Origin: Micropterix aruncella
Taxonomy: Eukaryota > Arthropoda > Insecta > Lepidoptera > Micropterigidae
Reading direction: 5' to 3'
Length of the DNA: 64,000 nt
NCBI GenBank assembly: GCA_944548615.1
Contig: OX155980.1
Span: 1,234,282 to 1,298,281, forward strand
Of this stretch, positions 11,356-22,539 are shown in pieces; positions within the stretch are counted from its first letter, which is position 1, and each line of letters opens with the position of its first letter. The translations under genes and the position numbers were made by a program. The notes beneath the pieces are model-generated. The model saw only the letters and a program-made list of their open reading frames with translations, was not told where the DNA came from and made no database searches.

Positions 11356-12556
11356 TCAAAGATAAACAGAAGAAGTATATACTAATCCTGTTTTATTATT
11401 CTATATTCAATAAGCGATTTTTTTGGAAGATTGTTGTTATTTAGATACTACTTGTTTGGAATTAGTTATTATTTAGATACTAGTGTAGGAACTTTATTTT
11501 TGTGCTAAATATTAAAAAGAAATAAATAATTTTGAAGTAAAAATATGAACGGAATGGAACTGAACCTAACTAAAACACCAGTACAATTTTAGTTATTTGG
11601 CAACCACATTAGTTTACCTTTGTTATTTAACGGTACCATGAAAACCTGCTAAGCTAAACCTAATTGATCTGTAATCGCTGTGGTGAGTACCAATTAACAG
11701 CTGGGTTTTATGCGTTTTACAAAGCGTTCGAGTAAACGTTTATGTAAAAGGTTAAAGTTTAAATCACTGTAAAAGGTTAAATCACTTCTTTTATCGCAAC
11801 GTTGCTAATTGGGTATGGAATGACATAGAAATAGTCACCTGACGCTTCCAAGCAGACAAACCGCATACTATGGGAACTGCGCTCATCCCTATGCATTTCC
11901 GGTTATTTTTGGATACCCTATCCAATTTTTCCATATCTATAAAACTGTCCATTCGCCTCCTATCTTATGTATGTAGCTCCCTCAATACCCTGTCCACTGC
12001 GCATCAAAATCACACACAATCACAAAATAACATCACGCTTGCTAACATACAGCCGCCGTATTCACAGCCTATACTTAAGCGTTCCCTCATCTCAAGTGTG
12101 CCCTAACTTGGCCGATTACTATTCAATAACTATACTTAAGTAGCTACTCAAGTATTCAACTCGAGTGTGCCCTTAAAGGAGATCTTCCATATATTTTTGT
12201 ATTCATAGACAATACTTAATATCTTATATAATATTATATAGTATAATAGTAAAGTTATGCATAAATATTATTTTTTTAAGATATGACATGCAGAAGTTCG
12301 TTCTCTGTCCCCATTTCGGGCCGTCTGGGGTTCGACGGTAAATATCAATTCTGGACGTTTCGGGCCGTCTGGTACGCGAGGGGTTAAGGGTCGATGGAGT
12401 GACCGACATTTCTTAAGTTTTGAACTAAGAAATTTGTTTGGTCTCAAGCTCACTTTGTCGAGTGTGCGTTAGGCATTCCGCCAACTCCTTGTTTTTTGTG
12501 AACTTAGTTCACGATTTCGTTAACAATATGGCTTATAATGATTTCGCAACTAGAGC
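11356..12556. other. Unassigned AT-rich DNA
   Basis: No gene is recognised. The 78-aa frame at 11870-12106 lacks family features. Near 12310-12375 the motif TTTCGGGCCGTCTGG occurs twice about 55 bp apart. Confidence 0.4.
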
Positions 12557-13035
12557 TGTCAACTACATTGGCTGAACCCGTCACCTCAGGAAGTTTTAAC
12601 GATATTGATCGTTCTGTCTCCATTTAGGTGACTTCAAAAACTTGGGACGAAAAACGATCCACAGTCTAGTTACGCCACCTGTCCGTCGGAGGCCAACGCC
12701 TTATGGCGGGGCACCGGGAAAGGTAACCAGCGGGCAGACTCACCCCCTGACTACCAGTTTGGAAGGATATCTTCGTCTGGTATTAACCTTTAGGATACCT
12801 CCTGCCTCCCGACTGGTTACAGTATCTAGGTCGCTTGCGCAGTACTCTCCCTTTTGAAGCGGTGATACGGTGTACACCAAATCTATCATGGACCACGTCA
12901 TCCTTTGCCCGGCTTATTCTCCAGGGATCGGGTGGACCAGTGGTCGTTTCAAGAGCAGTTGCCATAAGGTTGACAGCCACCCCCTCTCTTTTGGAAATAT
13001 TAATATAACCAGACTCCCCCAGCTATTATTCGAAA
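12557..13035 (+). repeat. Family B repeat, copy 3 (partial)
   Basis: Starts in the head (GAACCCGTCACCTCAGGAAG) and runs through the GCCAACGCCTTATGGCGGGG and GGTCGCTTGCGCAG blocks to the GAGCAGTTGCCATAAGG block, ending within the GGAAATATTAATA(T) region. Tail missing. No intact frame. Confidence 0.7.
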
Positions 13036-13840
13036 TCCACAATTACTTGTTTCTGGTCCACGAAATTTTTCTGGTTAGCGGTATTTAACTGTGAAGTAAC
13101 CTCCTAATATATACAGAAAAGGCAAATTCACTGGAAAGATTTAAAATGCCTGCTCGGCGTACTTACTGAAATTGACGACATTAACAGCTGCCTAATATAA
13201 GTTTTATAGTTAGTTATTAGTTTAGTCATTTTATTTCAACTTTAGTGGATAGTTTTATTCTCCCTCTAATTTTATGATTTATAGTTAGGTTCACATTTTC
13301 TCTAAACTTACTGAAATTCTGCATTAAATTAAGTTATAAATTTATACAATTTAGAATAATTCTAAAAGTATTAATTTTTTTCTAGTTTGCTTCTTAGTCA
13401 CTCGCTAAGTGTTTAATGTAATTGATTAAATACATAATAGGACTTCTGGTTTTTTTATCGATAACTGAATTTTGGTGTATCTGTATTTTTTTTCAAGTTT
13501 TTGTAATGTGGTGAGGTGAATGGTATGGTATACCCACCACTTTTTTGTAGCACAAGCAATACCAATGGGTCATTTTGACCCGGATCTTTAGTAGATTTTA
13601 AAAGACAATGAAATATTTTTTTTTCACAATGCAGAATGCATTAATATTCATACAGTTTGTAGTATGTATACAAATGAATGTTTTGTAGGTCTCACAGGAG
13701 GTAGTTACGCGTTTCCTTTTCTGCCGAAATATATATGTCGCGAGGGTTTCCGTCGTAGAATGAAAACTCGCGATCGATATTCAAATTGCAGTAGTTGTTT
13801 ATTTCCAAAAGTGTCGCGTACAAAGTGAATAATTCTGCTT
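13036..13840. other. Unassigned AT-rich DNA with a GGGTCA dyad
   Basis: No gene is seen. At 13567-13581 there is a dyad GGGTCATTTTGACCC (6-bp half-sites). It could be a DNA-binding dyad or part of a transposon end. The rest is featureless AT-rich sequence. Confidence 0.4.
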
Positions 13841-14640
13841 AAACACTATCGCCTATATATACTAGTTGCCGTGGCGGCGATCGCCTCGTCTCCCTCTTGT
13901 CTCGCGCTGTCTCCTTCACTCCGGCCGGTCGCCAGATATACACACCTGCGCGGGGCGCCACACTTCAGTCGCCCGTCGTCTGCCCCCGCGAGCTGACGTC
14001 CCGCGGGCGGCGCTTGAGCTGCAATTGTGTCGTGTTTCGCACATTAGATTTCGCACGTTTATCGCTTCTGGGCGCCACCGGTTGACCCCTCCCCCGACCT
14101 ACTTCGAGTAGCCACCGGAAGTATTGCTCCCGACCGGAAAGTCGCCAGAAGTGATTCGTGTTTGCGCGTTAGTTTTTTCGTGTTTTTATTGAGTTTATAC
14201 TGTGTCGCGGTGCCCTCAGTTGTTACCTTCCCCTTCGCCACCAGTCTTCGGACTGCCGTGGTACAAGATGAAAAGCTCTCTGCTGAGAAGTCGCTGCGAT
14301 AAGGTTTTCGTTGTTTGTTTTCTTCGTGACGTTTTGCGTGCGAAACACGGCGGATAGATTCGCGACGGTTTGTACTTTTCTCTCTCATTTATTTCGATGT
14401 TTGCTTTAGCTTCTCGTTGACGGCTTGTTTGTGATGATAAAATAAACGCCTCGTTGGAGGCACTTAAGACGTGTTTAATTATTGGGCGTTCGGGGTAGGT
14501 AATCCTAGTGATGGCATTGCACATCGCCATCTCCTTAATTCCGGTGTCGCCATTGCACCTCGGCGATACCATTTCCTGCCGCCTTCGGGTGGAGTCTTCT
14601 TCCGGTCCTTTCCTTTTATAATATTTTGAGTAGGTGGGTT
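13840..14640. other. CpG-rich non-repetitive island with a TATA-like start
   Basis: A GC- and CpG-rich block of about 800 bp bounded on the left by a TATA-like CTATATATACTAG (about 13852) and on the right by the TA array. There is no copy elsewhere in the window. The frames of 62-155 aa in several registers are low-complexity (Arg/Pro/Ser-rich) and show no domain. It may be a promoter and 5' leader, either of a host gene off-window or of an element truncated by the palindrome. Neither can be decided here. Confidence 0.35.
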
Positions 14641-14663
14641 CTGTGCGTATTTGTTGCTCCGCG

Positions 14664-14864
<201 letters not shown>

Positions 14865-14903
14865 ATTGTTTTTTTGTAAAATTTCTTTTTTTAAGAATTC
14901 GTT

Positions 14904-15395
<492 letters not shown>

Positions 15396-15840
15396 TTAAT
15401 AATTGTTGGCATTCTTGTATACCTTATCTTGTGTACCAATTAGTATATTATATACCTTACATACAAATCATAAAGTATCAATGTACAATAAGTTACAACA
15501 CAATTTAAAAATGAGCATCACACCCCGACTTAAGTAGTCACGCGCGCGTTACCCACGGGTCATTTAACCCCGGAAGCCCGATTTGTGATAAAATACGGAC
15601 AGCTAGAAATATTATACATACATTAACGGATAGAATTCAAGGATAAATGAAAGTACCGGGAATATAATGGCGTTGGTCTGCAGAGGGGTGGAAAGAGACC
15701 AAAAACTGATTCGTCCGGATTATAATGACCCGTCTATTAATATCTAAATACAAAATATTTTTTCTTTTTTGCATCGTGAGAGCTCCGATTCAAGCGGCAC
15801 GTACGATCTGCAACAATTGACTAAATAGAGTTTTCAATTA
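15396..15840. other. Unassigned DNA
   Basis: No gene is seen. It contains GGGTCATTTAACCCC near 15557 and AATGACCCG near 15723, echoing the GGGTCA dyad at 13567, but nothing more is recognisable. Confidence 0.35.
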
Positions 15841-16660
15841 CAACAGACGAACCCTTCACCTCAGGAAGTTTTAACGATATTTATCGTTCTGTCTCCGGTG
15901 AGGTGAGCGCAGAAGACTTATGACGAAAAACATTCCACAGCTAGCTACGCCACCTGCCCGCCAGAGGCCGAGGCACCGGAAAAGGTAACCAGCGGGCAGC
16001 CTCGCGCCCCTAACTATAAAATATAATATTGTTACTTTATTTACCCTTGTAAATGAAGTTACCCTTGTAAATATAGTTTTTTATAGTTTGGAAGGATATT
16101 AAGCTACCTGCTTGTTAGATGCCAACGCCTTTCGGCGAGGCAACGGGAAAGGTAACCAGGGGCTGCCTCGCCCCCTGACTACCAGTTTTGGAAGGATATC
16201 TCCGTATGGAATTAATCTCCAGGATGCCTCCTACCTCCTGACTCGTTACCTCTCTCTTATGAAGCGGTGATACAGTGTCTACCGAATCTATCGCGGACCA
16301 CGGAATCCTTTGCCCGGCTTATTCCCCCGGGATCGGGTGGCCGAATCGTGGTATCAAGAGCAGTTGCCATAGGGTTGACAACCACCCCAGCTCTATAGGA
16401 AACATTACTGTTCCCAGACTCCCTCGGTTGTTAGTCGGAGTGCACAATCGATTGGCTGACGCCGCAAGTTGCGTAAACCGTCCAGGACCGTCCGACGGTT
16501 GACTTCTAGGGGATACTGGCCCGCATGCTAGGGTCCTACCCTGGCTCTCCCTTTTGGGTGGAGGCCGCCGGATAGGTGTTGTCCCGTGAGTGTGACCGAC
16601 CTTGAACGAATAGGTCTTCGTAGCCAACTCCAACAGGGGGAAATAGGTCCCTAAGAACAA
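15841..16660 (+). repeat. Family B repeat, copy 4 with an internal partial duplication
   Basis: The head (CGAACCCTTCACCTCAGGAAG-like) is followed by the CCGAGGCACCGG block. An AT-rich insertion (about 16015-16090) comes next. The GCCAACGCCTTTCGGCGAGG block is then repeated before the sequence continues to a tail that includes GACTTCTAGGGGATACTGG and TGAGTGTGACCGACC. No coding capacity. Confidence 0.7.
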
Positions 16661-16702
16661 TGGACTATATAGGATATTAGATTACTAAATGACATGAAAT
16701 AT

Positions 16703-17035
16703 TTTGGAAACCCTTCTGCCCCGGCGAAATTCAGTGGGCACTGCTAAAATTGTCCATCGAAACTAATAGCAGTTTATTCAGCCAACTATAACAACATCAA
16801 TAAAGAATTGTTTAAAGGAATTGATTATAAAAATTTAAAAATTTAACCATTGATAACAATAATAACATTCAATTATTAGTCCCATCTATCGCATTTCTTT
16901 ATAAACCGACTACATCAGTAAAATAATATAGGGAGATAAAATGACATCTATTAATCTATCTAAACTTAAAGTGTGTAATTATTAAGTATTGGTACCTGTT
17001 CACCAAATTACAAAATGGACATCTTTATCTAATCT
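16703..17035 (+). repeat. Family C repeat, copy 1
   Basis: Shares order and wording with 52309-53243 and 57588-58075: a start near AAACCCTTCTGC, CGAAACTAATAGCAGTTTATT, then CCATCTATCGCATTTC and CCGACTACATCA. It is AT-rich and non-coding. The element class is not recognised. It abuts family B at its right end. Confidence 0.6.
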
Positions 17036-17481
17036 ATACTACCCGTCACCTCAGGAAGTTTTAACGATATTCGGTCGTTCTGTCTCCCATGAGGTGAGCG
17101 CAGAAGACTTGGGACGAAAAACAATCCGCGGTCTAGTTACGCTACCTGCCCGTTAGATGCCAACGCCTTACGGCGAGGCACCGGGAAAGGTAATCAGCGG
17201 CTGCCTCGCCCCCTGACTACCAGTTTTGGAAGGATATCTCCGTATGGATTTAAGCATCAGGATACCTCCGACCTCCCGACTGGTCACGGGTGCGAAGTCA
17301 CTTGAGCAACCTCTACCTGCCGTATGCTCAGCGGTGATTCGGTTTGAATCTATCGCGGACCAAAGGCATCTTTTGCCCAGCTCTGAATTCAGGATCAGGT
17401 AGCCTAATGGTCATTTCAAGAGTCGTTGACGACAGGTCAAGATCCACCCCCGCTGCTTAGGATACAGTATAATTCCATAAT
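17036..17481 (+). repeat. Family B repeat, copy 5, left part
   Basis: Head through the TCAAGATCCACCCCCGCTGC and AGGATACAGTATAATTCC blocks. It is interrupted at 17482 by a Penelope-like insertion and continues at 17731. Confidence 0.7.
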
Positions 17482-17730
17482 TGTTGTGTGCAAGACGGAT
17501 TTTAAAAATTCCCGCGCTCCGAGCCCGGCCCCCCACCACCGTTATAACCTACGCAGTGGCGGCAGCGGTTTGCGGCCTACCCGCAAAATAACGGACTGAC
17601 AGCTCTTCAGTCTACCCTAGACAACGGCGGCTGCAACGTCACCGAAACGTCGGGTCCTACAAATTTCACGCGGTAAATTCGTTTTCTATCCTATTAATAA
17701 TGTCAAACAACCGCGATAGTCTTCGATTTC
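17482..17730 (+). mobile_element. Penelope-like element, 5'-truncated copy
   Basis: A 13-bp target duplication ATAATTCCATAAT flanks the insert (17469-17481 and 17731-17743). Within it, 17483-17700 is almost identical to 32086-32305, the end of the GIY-YIG ORF plus the terminal repeat of the larger copy. The insert is thus a very short 5'-truncated copy of the same element. Its 3' end extends past the other copy's end with CAACCGCGATAGTCTTCGAT, whose reverse complement begins the larger copy. Confidence 0.85.
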
Positions 17731-17970
17731 ATAATTCCATAATCTCCATACTCCTTCAGAAATTAGAGTGCACAACCAATAGGCGTCGCCGAGCGGTGCG
17801 CAAACCGCCCAGTAGCGCCGGGATGCAATCTCACCAGGAGAAACCGGTCCACCAGCCGTGAGGCCTGAGACGCACGAGGAGGCTTCTGAATAGGAGCTGA
17901 ATCGTGAGTTCAACCGATCCGAAAACAAAATGGATCTTGTGGCCCAGGCTGCACGAAAACATTCGCTTCC
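17731..17970 (+). repeat. Family B repeat, copy 5, right part
   Basis: Continuation of the interrupted copy: CCATACTCCTTCAGAA, the GTGCGCAAACCGCC block, GCCGTGAGGCCTGAG, and the tail near GGATCTTGTGGCCCAGGCTG. Confidence 0.7.
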
Positions 17971-19000
17971 TTACAGGACTACAGAGATAAGGTCTCTAAT
18001 CGAAAGTGTATTATATAGTTGACAGGTGGGATGTTGCAGTCACGATGGTCGGGACCGGACCTTAGCTATGACGTATTTACGTTAGAAACTTACTGTGTTG
18101 ATTTACTGGCTAAAACTGGTGAAATGTAATGAATAGCAATCGCTTCGTTTTCAAAGGGGACGGATAAATCCGGGTCTTCTATATAGTGATCACGCTTGGC
18201 GAGAAGTGAGACGTCACAGTCACCTGATTCGATGCTTTGAACAAAAAAGTACGGAGAGAAGGAATGAAAAGCTACATGTATAAATGCGGGAACACCCAAT
18301 CCCAACGTACGTTACACACAGGCAGACATTTTTTGGAAGTCTTTGTTTTGGACTCTTTGTTTATGGAACACTCAAAAGCAAAAGTGAATGTGTTTGCAGT
18401 AAAATTAAATTAACAATAGAGAAATTTCGTTTAATGAATGCAACTACTTACAACTTTACCCGAAACCACCAAAACTACGATTGCCATAATATAACGGTAA
18501 AGTAAGGGTTTAATTAATTCAAGCGTGGGCTTACTGACGGCTTTTAAGATTACTGATGGCTCTCGCGAGGGACGCCTTTCTACGGCGGTAACTGAAGAGA
18601 ACATCCTTGCTTTGTTCCAGGATACAAAACAGTGACCTTCAAGCAGATTCGTTTTGCTATTATATATTATATATTTATATTTTTATTTTATTTTCGGGAA
18701 ACATACAGCGCTTCATTAATTATTACTAATTATTCTAATACAGTGTTTCGCTGGCCGATTAATTGTTTCCTACATTATTTTCTTATACGGTAAATCAAAA
18801 GTTGCATTGCACTAAATTAAATTACAATTAAACTATTGCAAGGATAGGAAAGCAGTGGGATGGGATATATGTATATAGGATAAGAAATAAGAAATAATAA
18901 AAATTTATTTTCAAAAACCAGATCTGGGTATAGAAATTACATATAACAAAAAATAGTATTTCTACAAATGAAATTACATTTCAAATTATAAAAAAAGTGT
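17971..19000. other. Unassigned AT-rich DNA
   Basis: No gene or shared repeat is identified. Near 18276 a TATAAATGCGGGAACACC sequence looks promoter-like but has no associated frame. 18890-19160 is A-rich and may be the downstream part of the LINE read on the minus strand. Confidence 0.35.
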
Positions 19001-19326
19001 ATAAAAAACTAATATTAAAAAAAACATTGAAATTAAAAAATAACAAAGACATAAAAACTAGAAAAATAAAAATAAACAGAAATAATGAAAAAAAAGAAAG
19101 ACATAGAGAATCAGCAATTCAATAACGAAAATATATGAAAACAAGAAAAATAGAAAGCATCCAAAGAGTTCTACATAGACTACATTTAATAAGGATCAAA
19201 CCATCAATCAACAATCAAGAAATAGAAAAATGCTAGGATATAGGTATTCAAATTATACTCTTTGCTATTCTCATTTTCCCTCTGAGTGTTTTGAAACAAT
19301 TTGTATACTCACTATGTAATCACTTC

Positions 19327-19850
19327 CTAGACGCCTAGCGAGCTAAGGACAGCCTCGCTGAATTTAGGTTGATTCAAGTAAAAAATGTCGATATCTTCGA
19401 ATCGACTATTGCACGTGGATATCAAGCGGTGCATAATAGAGTTTTGGGCGTAATTAGTGTTCACACGAAAGATTTCGAACGTACGAGGAGAGCGAACCCT
19501 TCGTGGTGGAACCAACAACGACAGTTTCTTTACCAAATGAGGGCTATCAATTTTGTTATGAATTATTTTATGCAATAATGTCATATCAGCCGCTGTGCGG
19601 CGGTCTTCCAGTGAACACATACTGAAATAGTTCAGCCTGCTCTCGTAGGTTTTAAGTCCCAAGTGCTCACGATAGTCCATGTATCTAGTAAAACGTCTTT
19701 GGACGCCCTCCACCCTATTTTTATAAACGCCATATTGCGGATTCCAAATCTGAGATGAGAACTCTAAGGTGCTACGAACATAGGAAAAGTAAAGCGTTTT
19801 AAAGATGTTAATGTTCGAGAATGGTTTACATATTCTATTAACAAAATATT
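19327..19850 (-). pseudogene. LINE reverse transcriptase C-terminal fragment (jockey/CR1-like)
   Basis: The frame stays open from the stop at 19327 back to about 19850. It spells the usual C-terminal landmarks of a non-LTR RT: ICKPF, then KTLYFSYVRSTLEFSSQIWN, then VEGVQRRFTRYMD, YESRLNYF, LEDRRTAADM. These match the conserved LY-S-VRS-LEY-S-VWNP / I-VQ-RF / RL--L-L--LE-RR order of jockey-like and related LINEs. The catalytic FADD region is absent. The upstream end runs into AT-rich DNA, so the copy is 5'-truncated at insertion. The internal ATG at 19711-19713 is not a real start. Confidence 0.8.
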
Positions 19851-20052
19851 ATATTACATTATATTATTTCTGTTTTGTGTGTGTGATGACCAGAATAGTA
19901 TGGCCATGATTTTTGCATGGTACACACGCACACAAGGTATTTAATAAGAAGAATAATAATATCTTTATTTGCGCTTAAAACCTAAAATACAAAAAGACGG
20001 GACGCGCAGTACAGTGATCCCAATGGGCTCTCTAGACGATCAAGCATGCTTG
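19851..20052. other. Unassigned spacer before the foldback element
   Basis: Contains GGGCTCTCTAGAC (about 20024), whose reverse complement GTCTAGAGAGCCC occurs at about 20983. The foldback and hAT remnant are therefore bracketed by a 13-bp inverted sequence. Confidence 0.4.
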
Positions 20053-20309
20053 TCAAGCATCGCACCGCGGGCTGGGAAGGGATCGTAAACCGCAGGACAT
20101 ATGCAAATATTTATTTTAAATATTTACCTAAAATGCCTAATTTCGTAGTTTATACCAGGGTGTCACGTTAATTAGACGTAATAGATTGATGAATGACGTC
20201 TCCCTGGTATAAAACTACAAAATTAGGCATTTTTAGTAAATATTTTTAAAAAATATTTGCAATTTCCTGCGGTTTACGATTCTCTCCTAGCCCGCGACGC
20301 GATGCTTGA
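20053..20309. repeat. Foldback: 108-bp inverted repeat around a 41-bp loop
   Basis: 20053-20160 and 20202-20309 are imperfect reverse complements. Shared blocks are TCAAGCATCG, GGATCGTAAACCGCAGGA/TCCTGCGGTTTACGATTC, ATGCCTAATTT/AAATTAGGCAT and ACCAGGG/CCCTGGT. The loop (20161-20201) contains GTTAATTAGACG. A transcript would form a long hairpin. The left arm continues from a LINE-like context; the right arm runs into the hAT remnant. Confidence 0.85.
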
Positions 20310-20984
20310 TCCCTTTTTGGCTGGCGACCCAAAGTACGAATATATCTGAAGTACGCGACCCTAATCTAATTTTTTATTTTATTTTCCAGTGATGATATAT
20401 TATGTAATTTTATAGGATGTAGTTGTAAAATTAGAAATAACAGCTTTATTTAAATGTTCTGTATTAAAATCAAACAAATCAGCATTAAAACTGTTAAAAA
20501 ATTTACATCAAAATAATTAGTGACCACCCTGGTGTTGTATTTTTGAGCAAAGATCATGTATACGTGGAGTTATGTTTAAAGAAAGTGCACACCGCATATC
20601 ATGCTGAGGATTCAACCTATCCCTGTACGTATTCTACATAACAGCAAGGCATGAAAATCCTGCTTTACATAAATAAATAGTTGGGAATGGTAGCCGGGCT
20701 TTTTCAGCTTCATTGCTCAGAACAGAACTAACATGTCGCGATTGTGAACGGACAATAGATGGCAGTAACACAGCCTTTAGTCCTTATTCTGTGACTAGTA
20801 ATAATTGTCACTATACTAGTTTAGTGACATCGATCGACCTATCAATACAAAATAAAAATATTCGCAATTAAAAACGTCAAGTTTTACCACTTCTTTAACG
20901 TCGTTTGAGGGATTTTCGCGACCCAACCTAATACCTCTCGCGACCCGAATTTGGGTCGCGACCCGAGGTTATGAATCGCTGGTC
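20310..20984 (-). pseudogene. hAT transposase C-terminal remnant with a terminal GGGTCGCGACCC block
   Basis: The minus strand reads LSNEAEKARLPFPT, IYLCKAGFSCLAV, a stop, then LNPQHDMRCALS, TPRIHDLCSK, HQGGH. This is the landmark order of the hAT C-terminal dimerisation domain (PFPT-YLCE-GFSAL, L--E-DLR-ALS-I-PRI--L---KQ-Q-SH) of Charlie/ZBED-like elements. The right edge (20930-20984), read on the minus strand, starts CAGCGATTCATAACCTCGGG and continues TCGCGACCC, like hAT termini. The catalytic core is missing, so this is an internally deleted copy. Confidence 0.75.
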
Positions 20985-21416
20985 TAGAGAGCCCTTTAAC
21001 AAATAAGTCTGTCTGCATTCTAGTCTGTCACAAACTACTACATTTAAAACTAAGAATGACCAAAGAGAGGAAGGCGAGAGAAAGGAGAGAACTGGTTACT
21101 ACCTAGAAAGTACTACTCCTAGAAAATACTACTTAGGGTGAGCCTTGAATAATTCTTATGAAGGCGAGTTTCGTATTTTGCTGGGAGATCGTTCTAGATT
21201 CTTGCACTATGGCCACACAAAGAGTGGCAGTAGAAATCAGTATTATCACAAAGGATTTTCAGTTAATTTTCAGAGGCTGACCCAAGTATGAGACTGTGGA
21301 ACTTAATAGTTCGAAGCTCATTGAGATAGGATGGTGTTGATTATGAGTATATAAACATTTTCTATTAGAAAATTTACGTTGAATAAAAAAAAAAAGGATT
21401 TAAATTATGATTAAAT
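20985..21416. other. Unassigned DNA upstream of a retroelement fragment
   Basis: No gene is seen. A short A-run (about 21388-21398) precedes the next open frame and may be a junction. Confidence 0.35.
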
Positions 21417-21839
21417 TTGGGTTTGACAGTATCCTCCAAACCCCCAATACAGTTTGTGCGGGATGGCTCTAAAGGCGAAAAACATTTAACTACAAAACCT
21501 TTCTCAATAATCGGGAAAGCTACAGATTGGATTCTGGAGGTTGATTCGGTCTCTAAGCAGTATAAATTCCCTGAAAGTCTCGGATGCACAGCCCTCCGTC
21601 CAGATATAACTCTTTACTCTATATCTCGGAAGGTGGCTCTTATTGTAGAATTAACTGTTCCATGGGAATCAAATATCCCAAAAGACCACGAGTACAAATT
21701 AAATAAATACCATGATCTTGCAAATGCCGTAACCCGGAACGGCTTCACTGTTCACCTTCACGAGGTGGAAGTTGGCGCTCGTGGCCTGCCAGCTAAATCT
21801 CTATTTCACCTCTTTAAAGATCTTGGCTTTGAAAAATAA
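21417..21839 (+). pseudogene. C-terminal fragment of a retroelement-type ORF (ELTVPWE domain)
   Basis: About 140 residues are open to the stop at 21837-21839; the first codon is TTG and a stop lies just upstream, so no true start is present. Landmarks are WILEVD, CTALRPDITLYS, VALIVELTVPWESN, HEYKLNKYHDLA, VEVGARGLPAKS and LGF at the end. As I remember it, the RPD(I)-liELTVPWE---- E-K--KY--La order recurs at the C-terminus of uncharacterised RT-associated ORFs across animals. Its D...E-T spacing suggests a PD-(D/E)XK-like nuclease fold, which is inference. The frame itself is undamaged, suggesting a fairly young truncated copy. The region after it (21840-22075) looks like its 3' UTR. Confidence 0.5.
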
Positions 21840-22140
21840 TCAACTCTTTCTTAGAAAAATTATCTAAAACTGCGATTTGCGCATCTCAAATTCTATGGCT
21901 TCGAAGGGGGAGTGAATGGGTGGTAAGGTGAACGCTCACATGTGGCAAGACAGCTGTCCTAAACCTACCACAGCCGGTTCGTAAGTCCGGAATCCACTGC
22001 TCACCCCCCCCCCAGAAGTGTAAAAAAATTGTATTATGATGGGCCCGACTCCGGTCGGTGAATTCCATGGCAGCTCCGTTTGTATTTATATTTATTTATA
22101 AGTTACTTCCTTGACTCATACAAATGAGTTGAATAGGAAA
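21840..22140 (+). other. Probable 3' UTR of the retroelement fragment
   Basis: Follows the stop codon without a break and contains a C-run (about 22006-22014) and an AAAAAAATTGTATTATG sequence. No copy elsewhere in the window, so the limit is uncertain. Confidence 0.35.
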
Positions 22141-22144
22141 AAAA

Positions 22145-22275
22145 ATATAAACATTTTCGGGTAACGATTCTATTATATTTTATTTTGATGAATGGATTCC
22201 CTATAATATTTGGATTGAATCCCGAAAACACCGTCGCGAGTAATTAATTAATGCCGACGTGTGTGGTATAAAATT
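22145..22275 (-). repeat. Repeat G, copy 1 (inverted relative to 27020-27128)
   Basis: CGGGTAACGATTCTATT, GATGAATGGATTCCCTATAA, GGATTGAATCCC and GCCGACGTGTGTGGTAT reappear as their reverse complements at 27020-27128, directly left of the 259-bp TA array. This copy has only a short ATATAAACA sequence where the other has TA repeats. Confidence 0.8.
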
Positions 22276-22539
22276 AACGAAAAGAGGCGGCAAATAGCAT
22301 AATCAGCTATTGAAACGCATGCGAGCCCTTTACCTCTACCAGCTGAGCTGCTACTAACTCTCAACAGCACAGAAAGGAAATTTTGTATAAGCATTCAATT
22401 ATTACGTTCAAGCTTCAAGCCGTTCTAAGTTTCACCGCTTATTTCACCGGCACAGGAAGGTTGCCAAATCGTTCTAAAGGGTTGCATAATCTAATAGCAT
22501 AAATAACCTTTGGTACTAGTTATTATAGAATATTTATAC
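22276..22539. other. Unassigned spacer
   Basis: Nothing recognised; lies between repeat G and the inverted family B segment. Confidence 0.35.

Noticed and set aside
18276..18330. Promoter of a gene around TATAAATGCGGG
   Set aside because: No frame or other signal downstream; a lone TATA-like string in AT-rich DNA is not evidence.
20387..20984. A complete hAT element with an 8-bp target duplication
   Set aside because: The right end looks like a hAT terminus but I found no matching left terminus or duplication of GTCTAGAG; only a remnant is supported.
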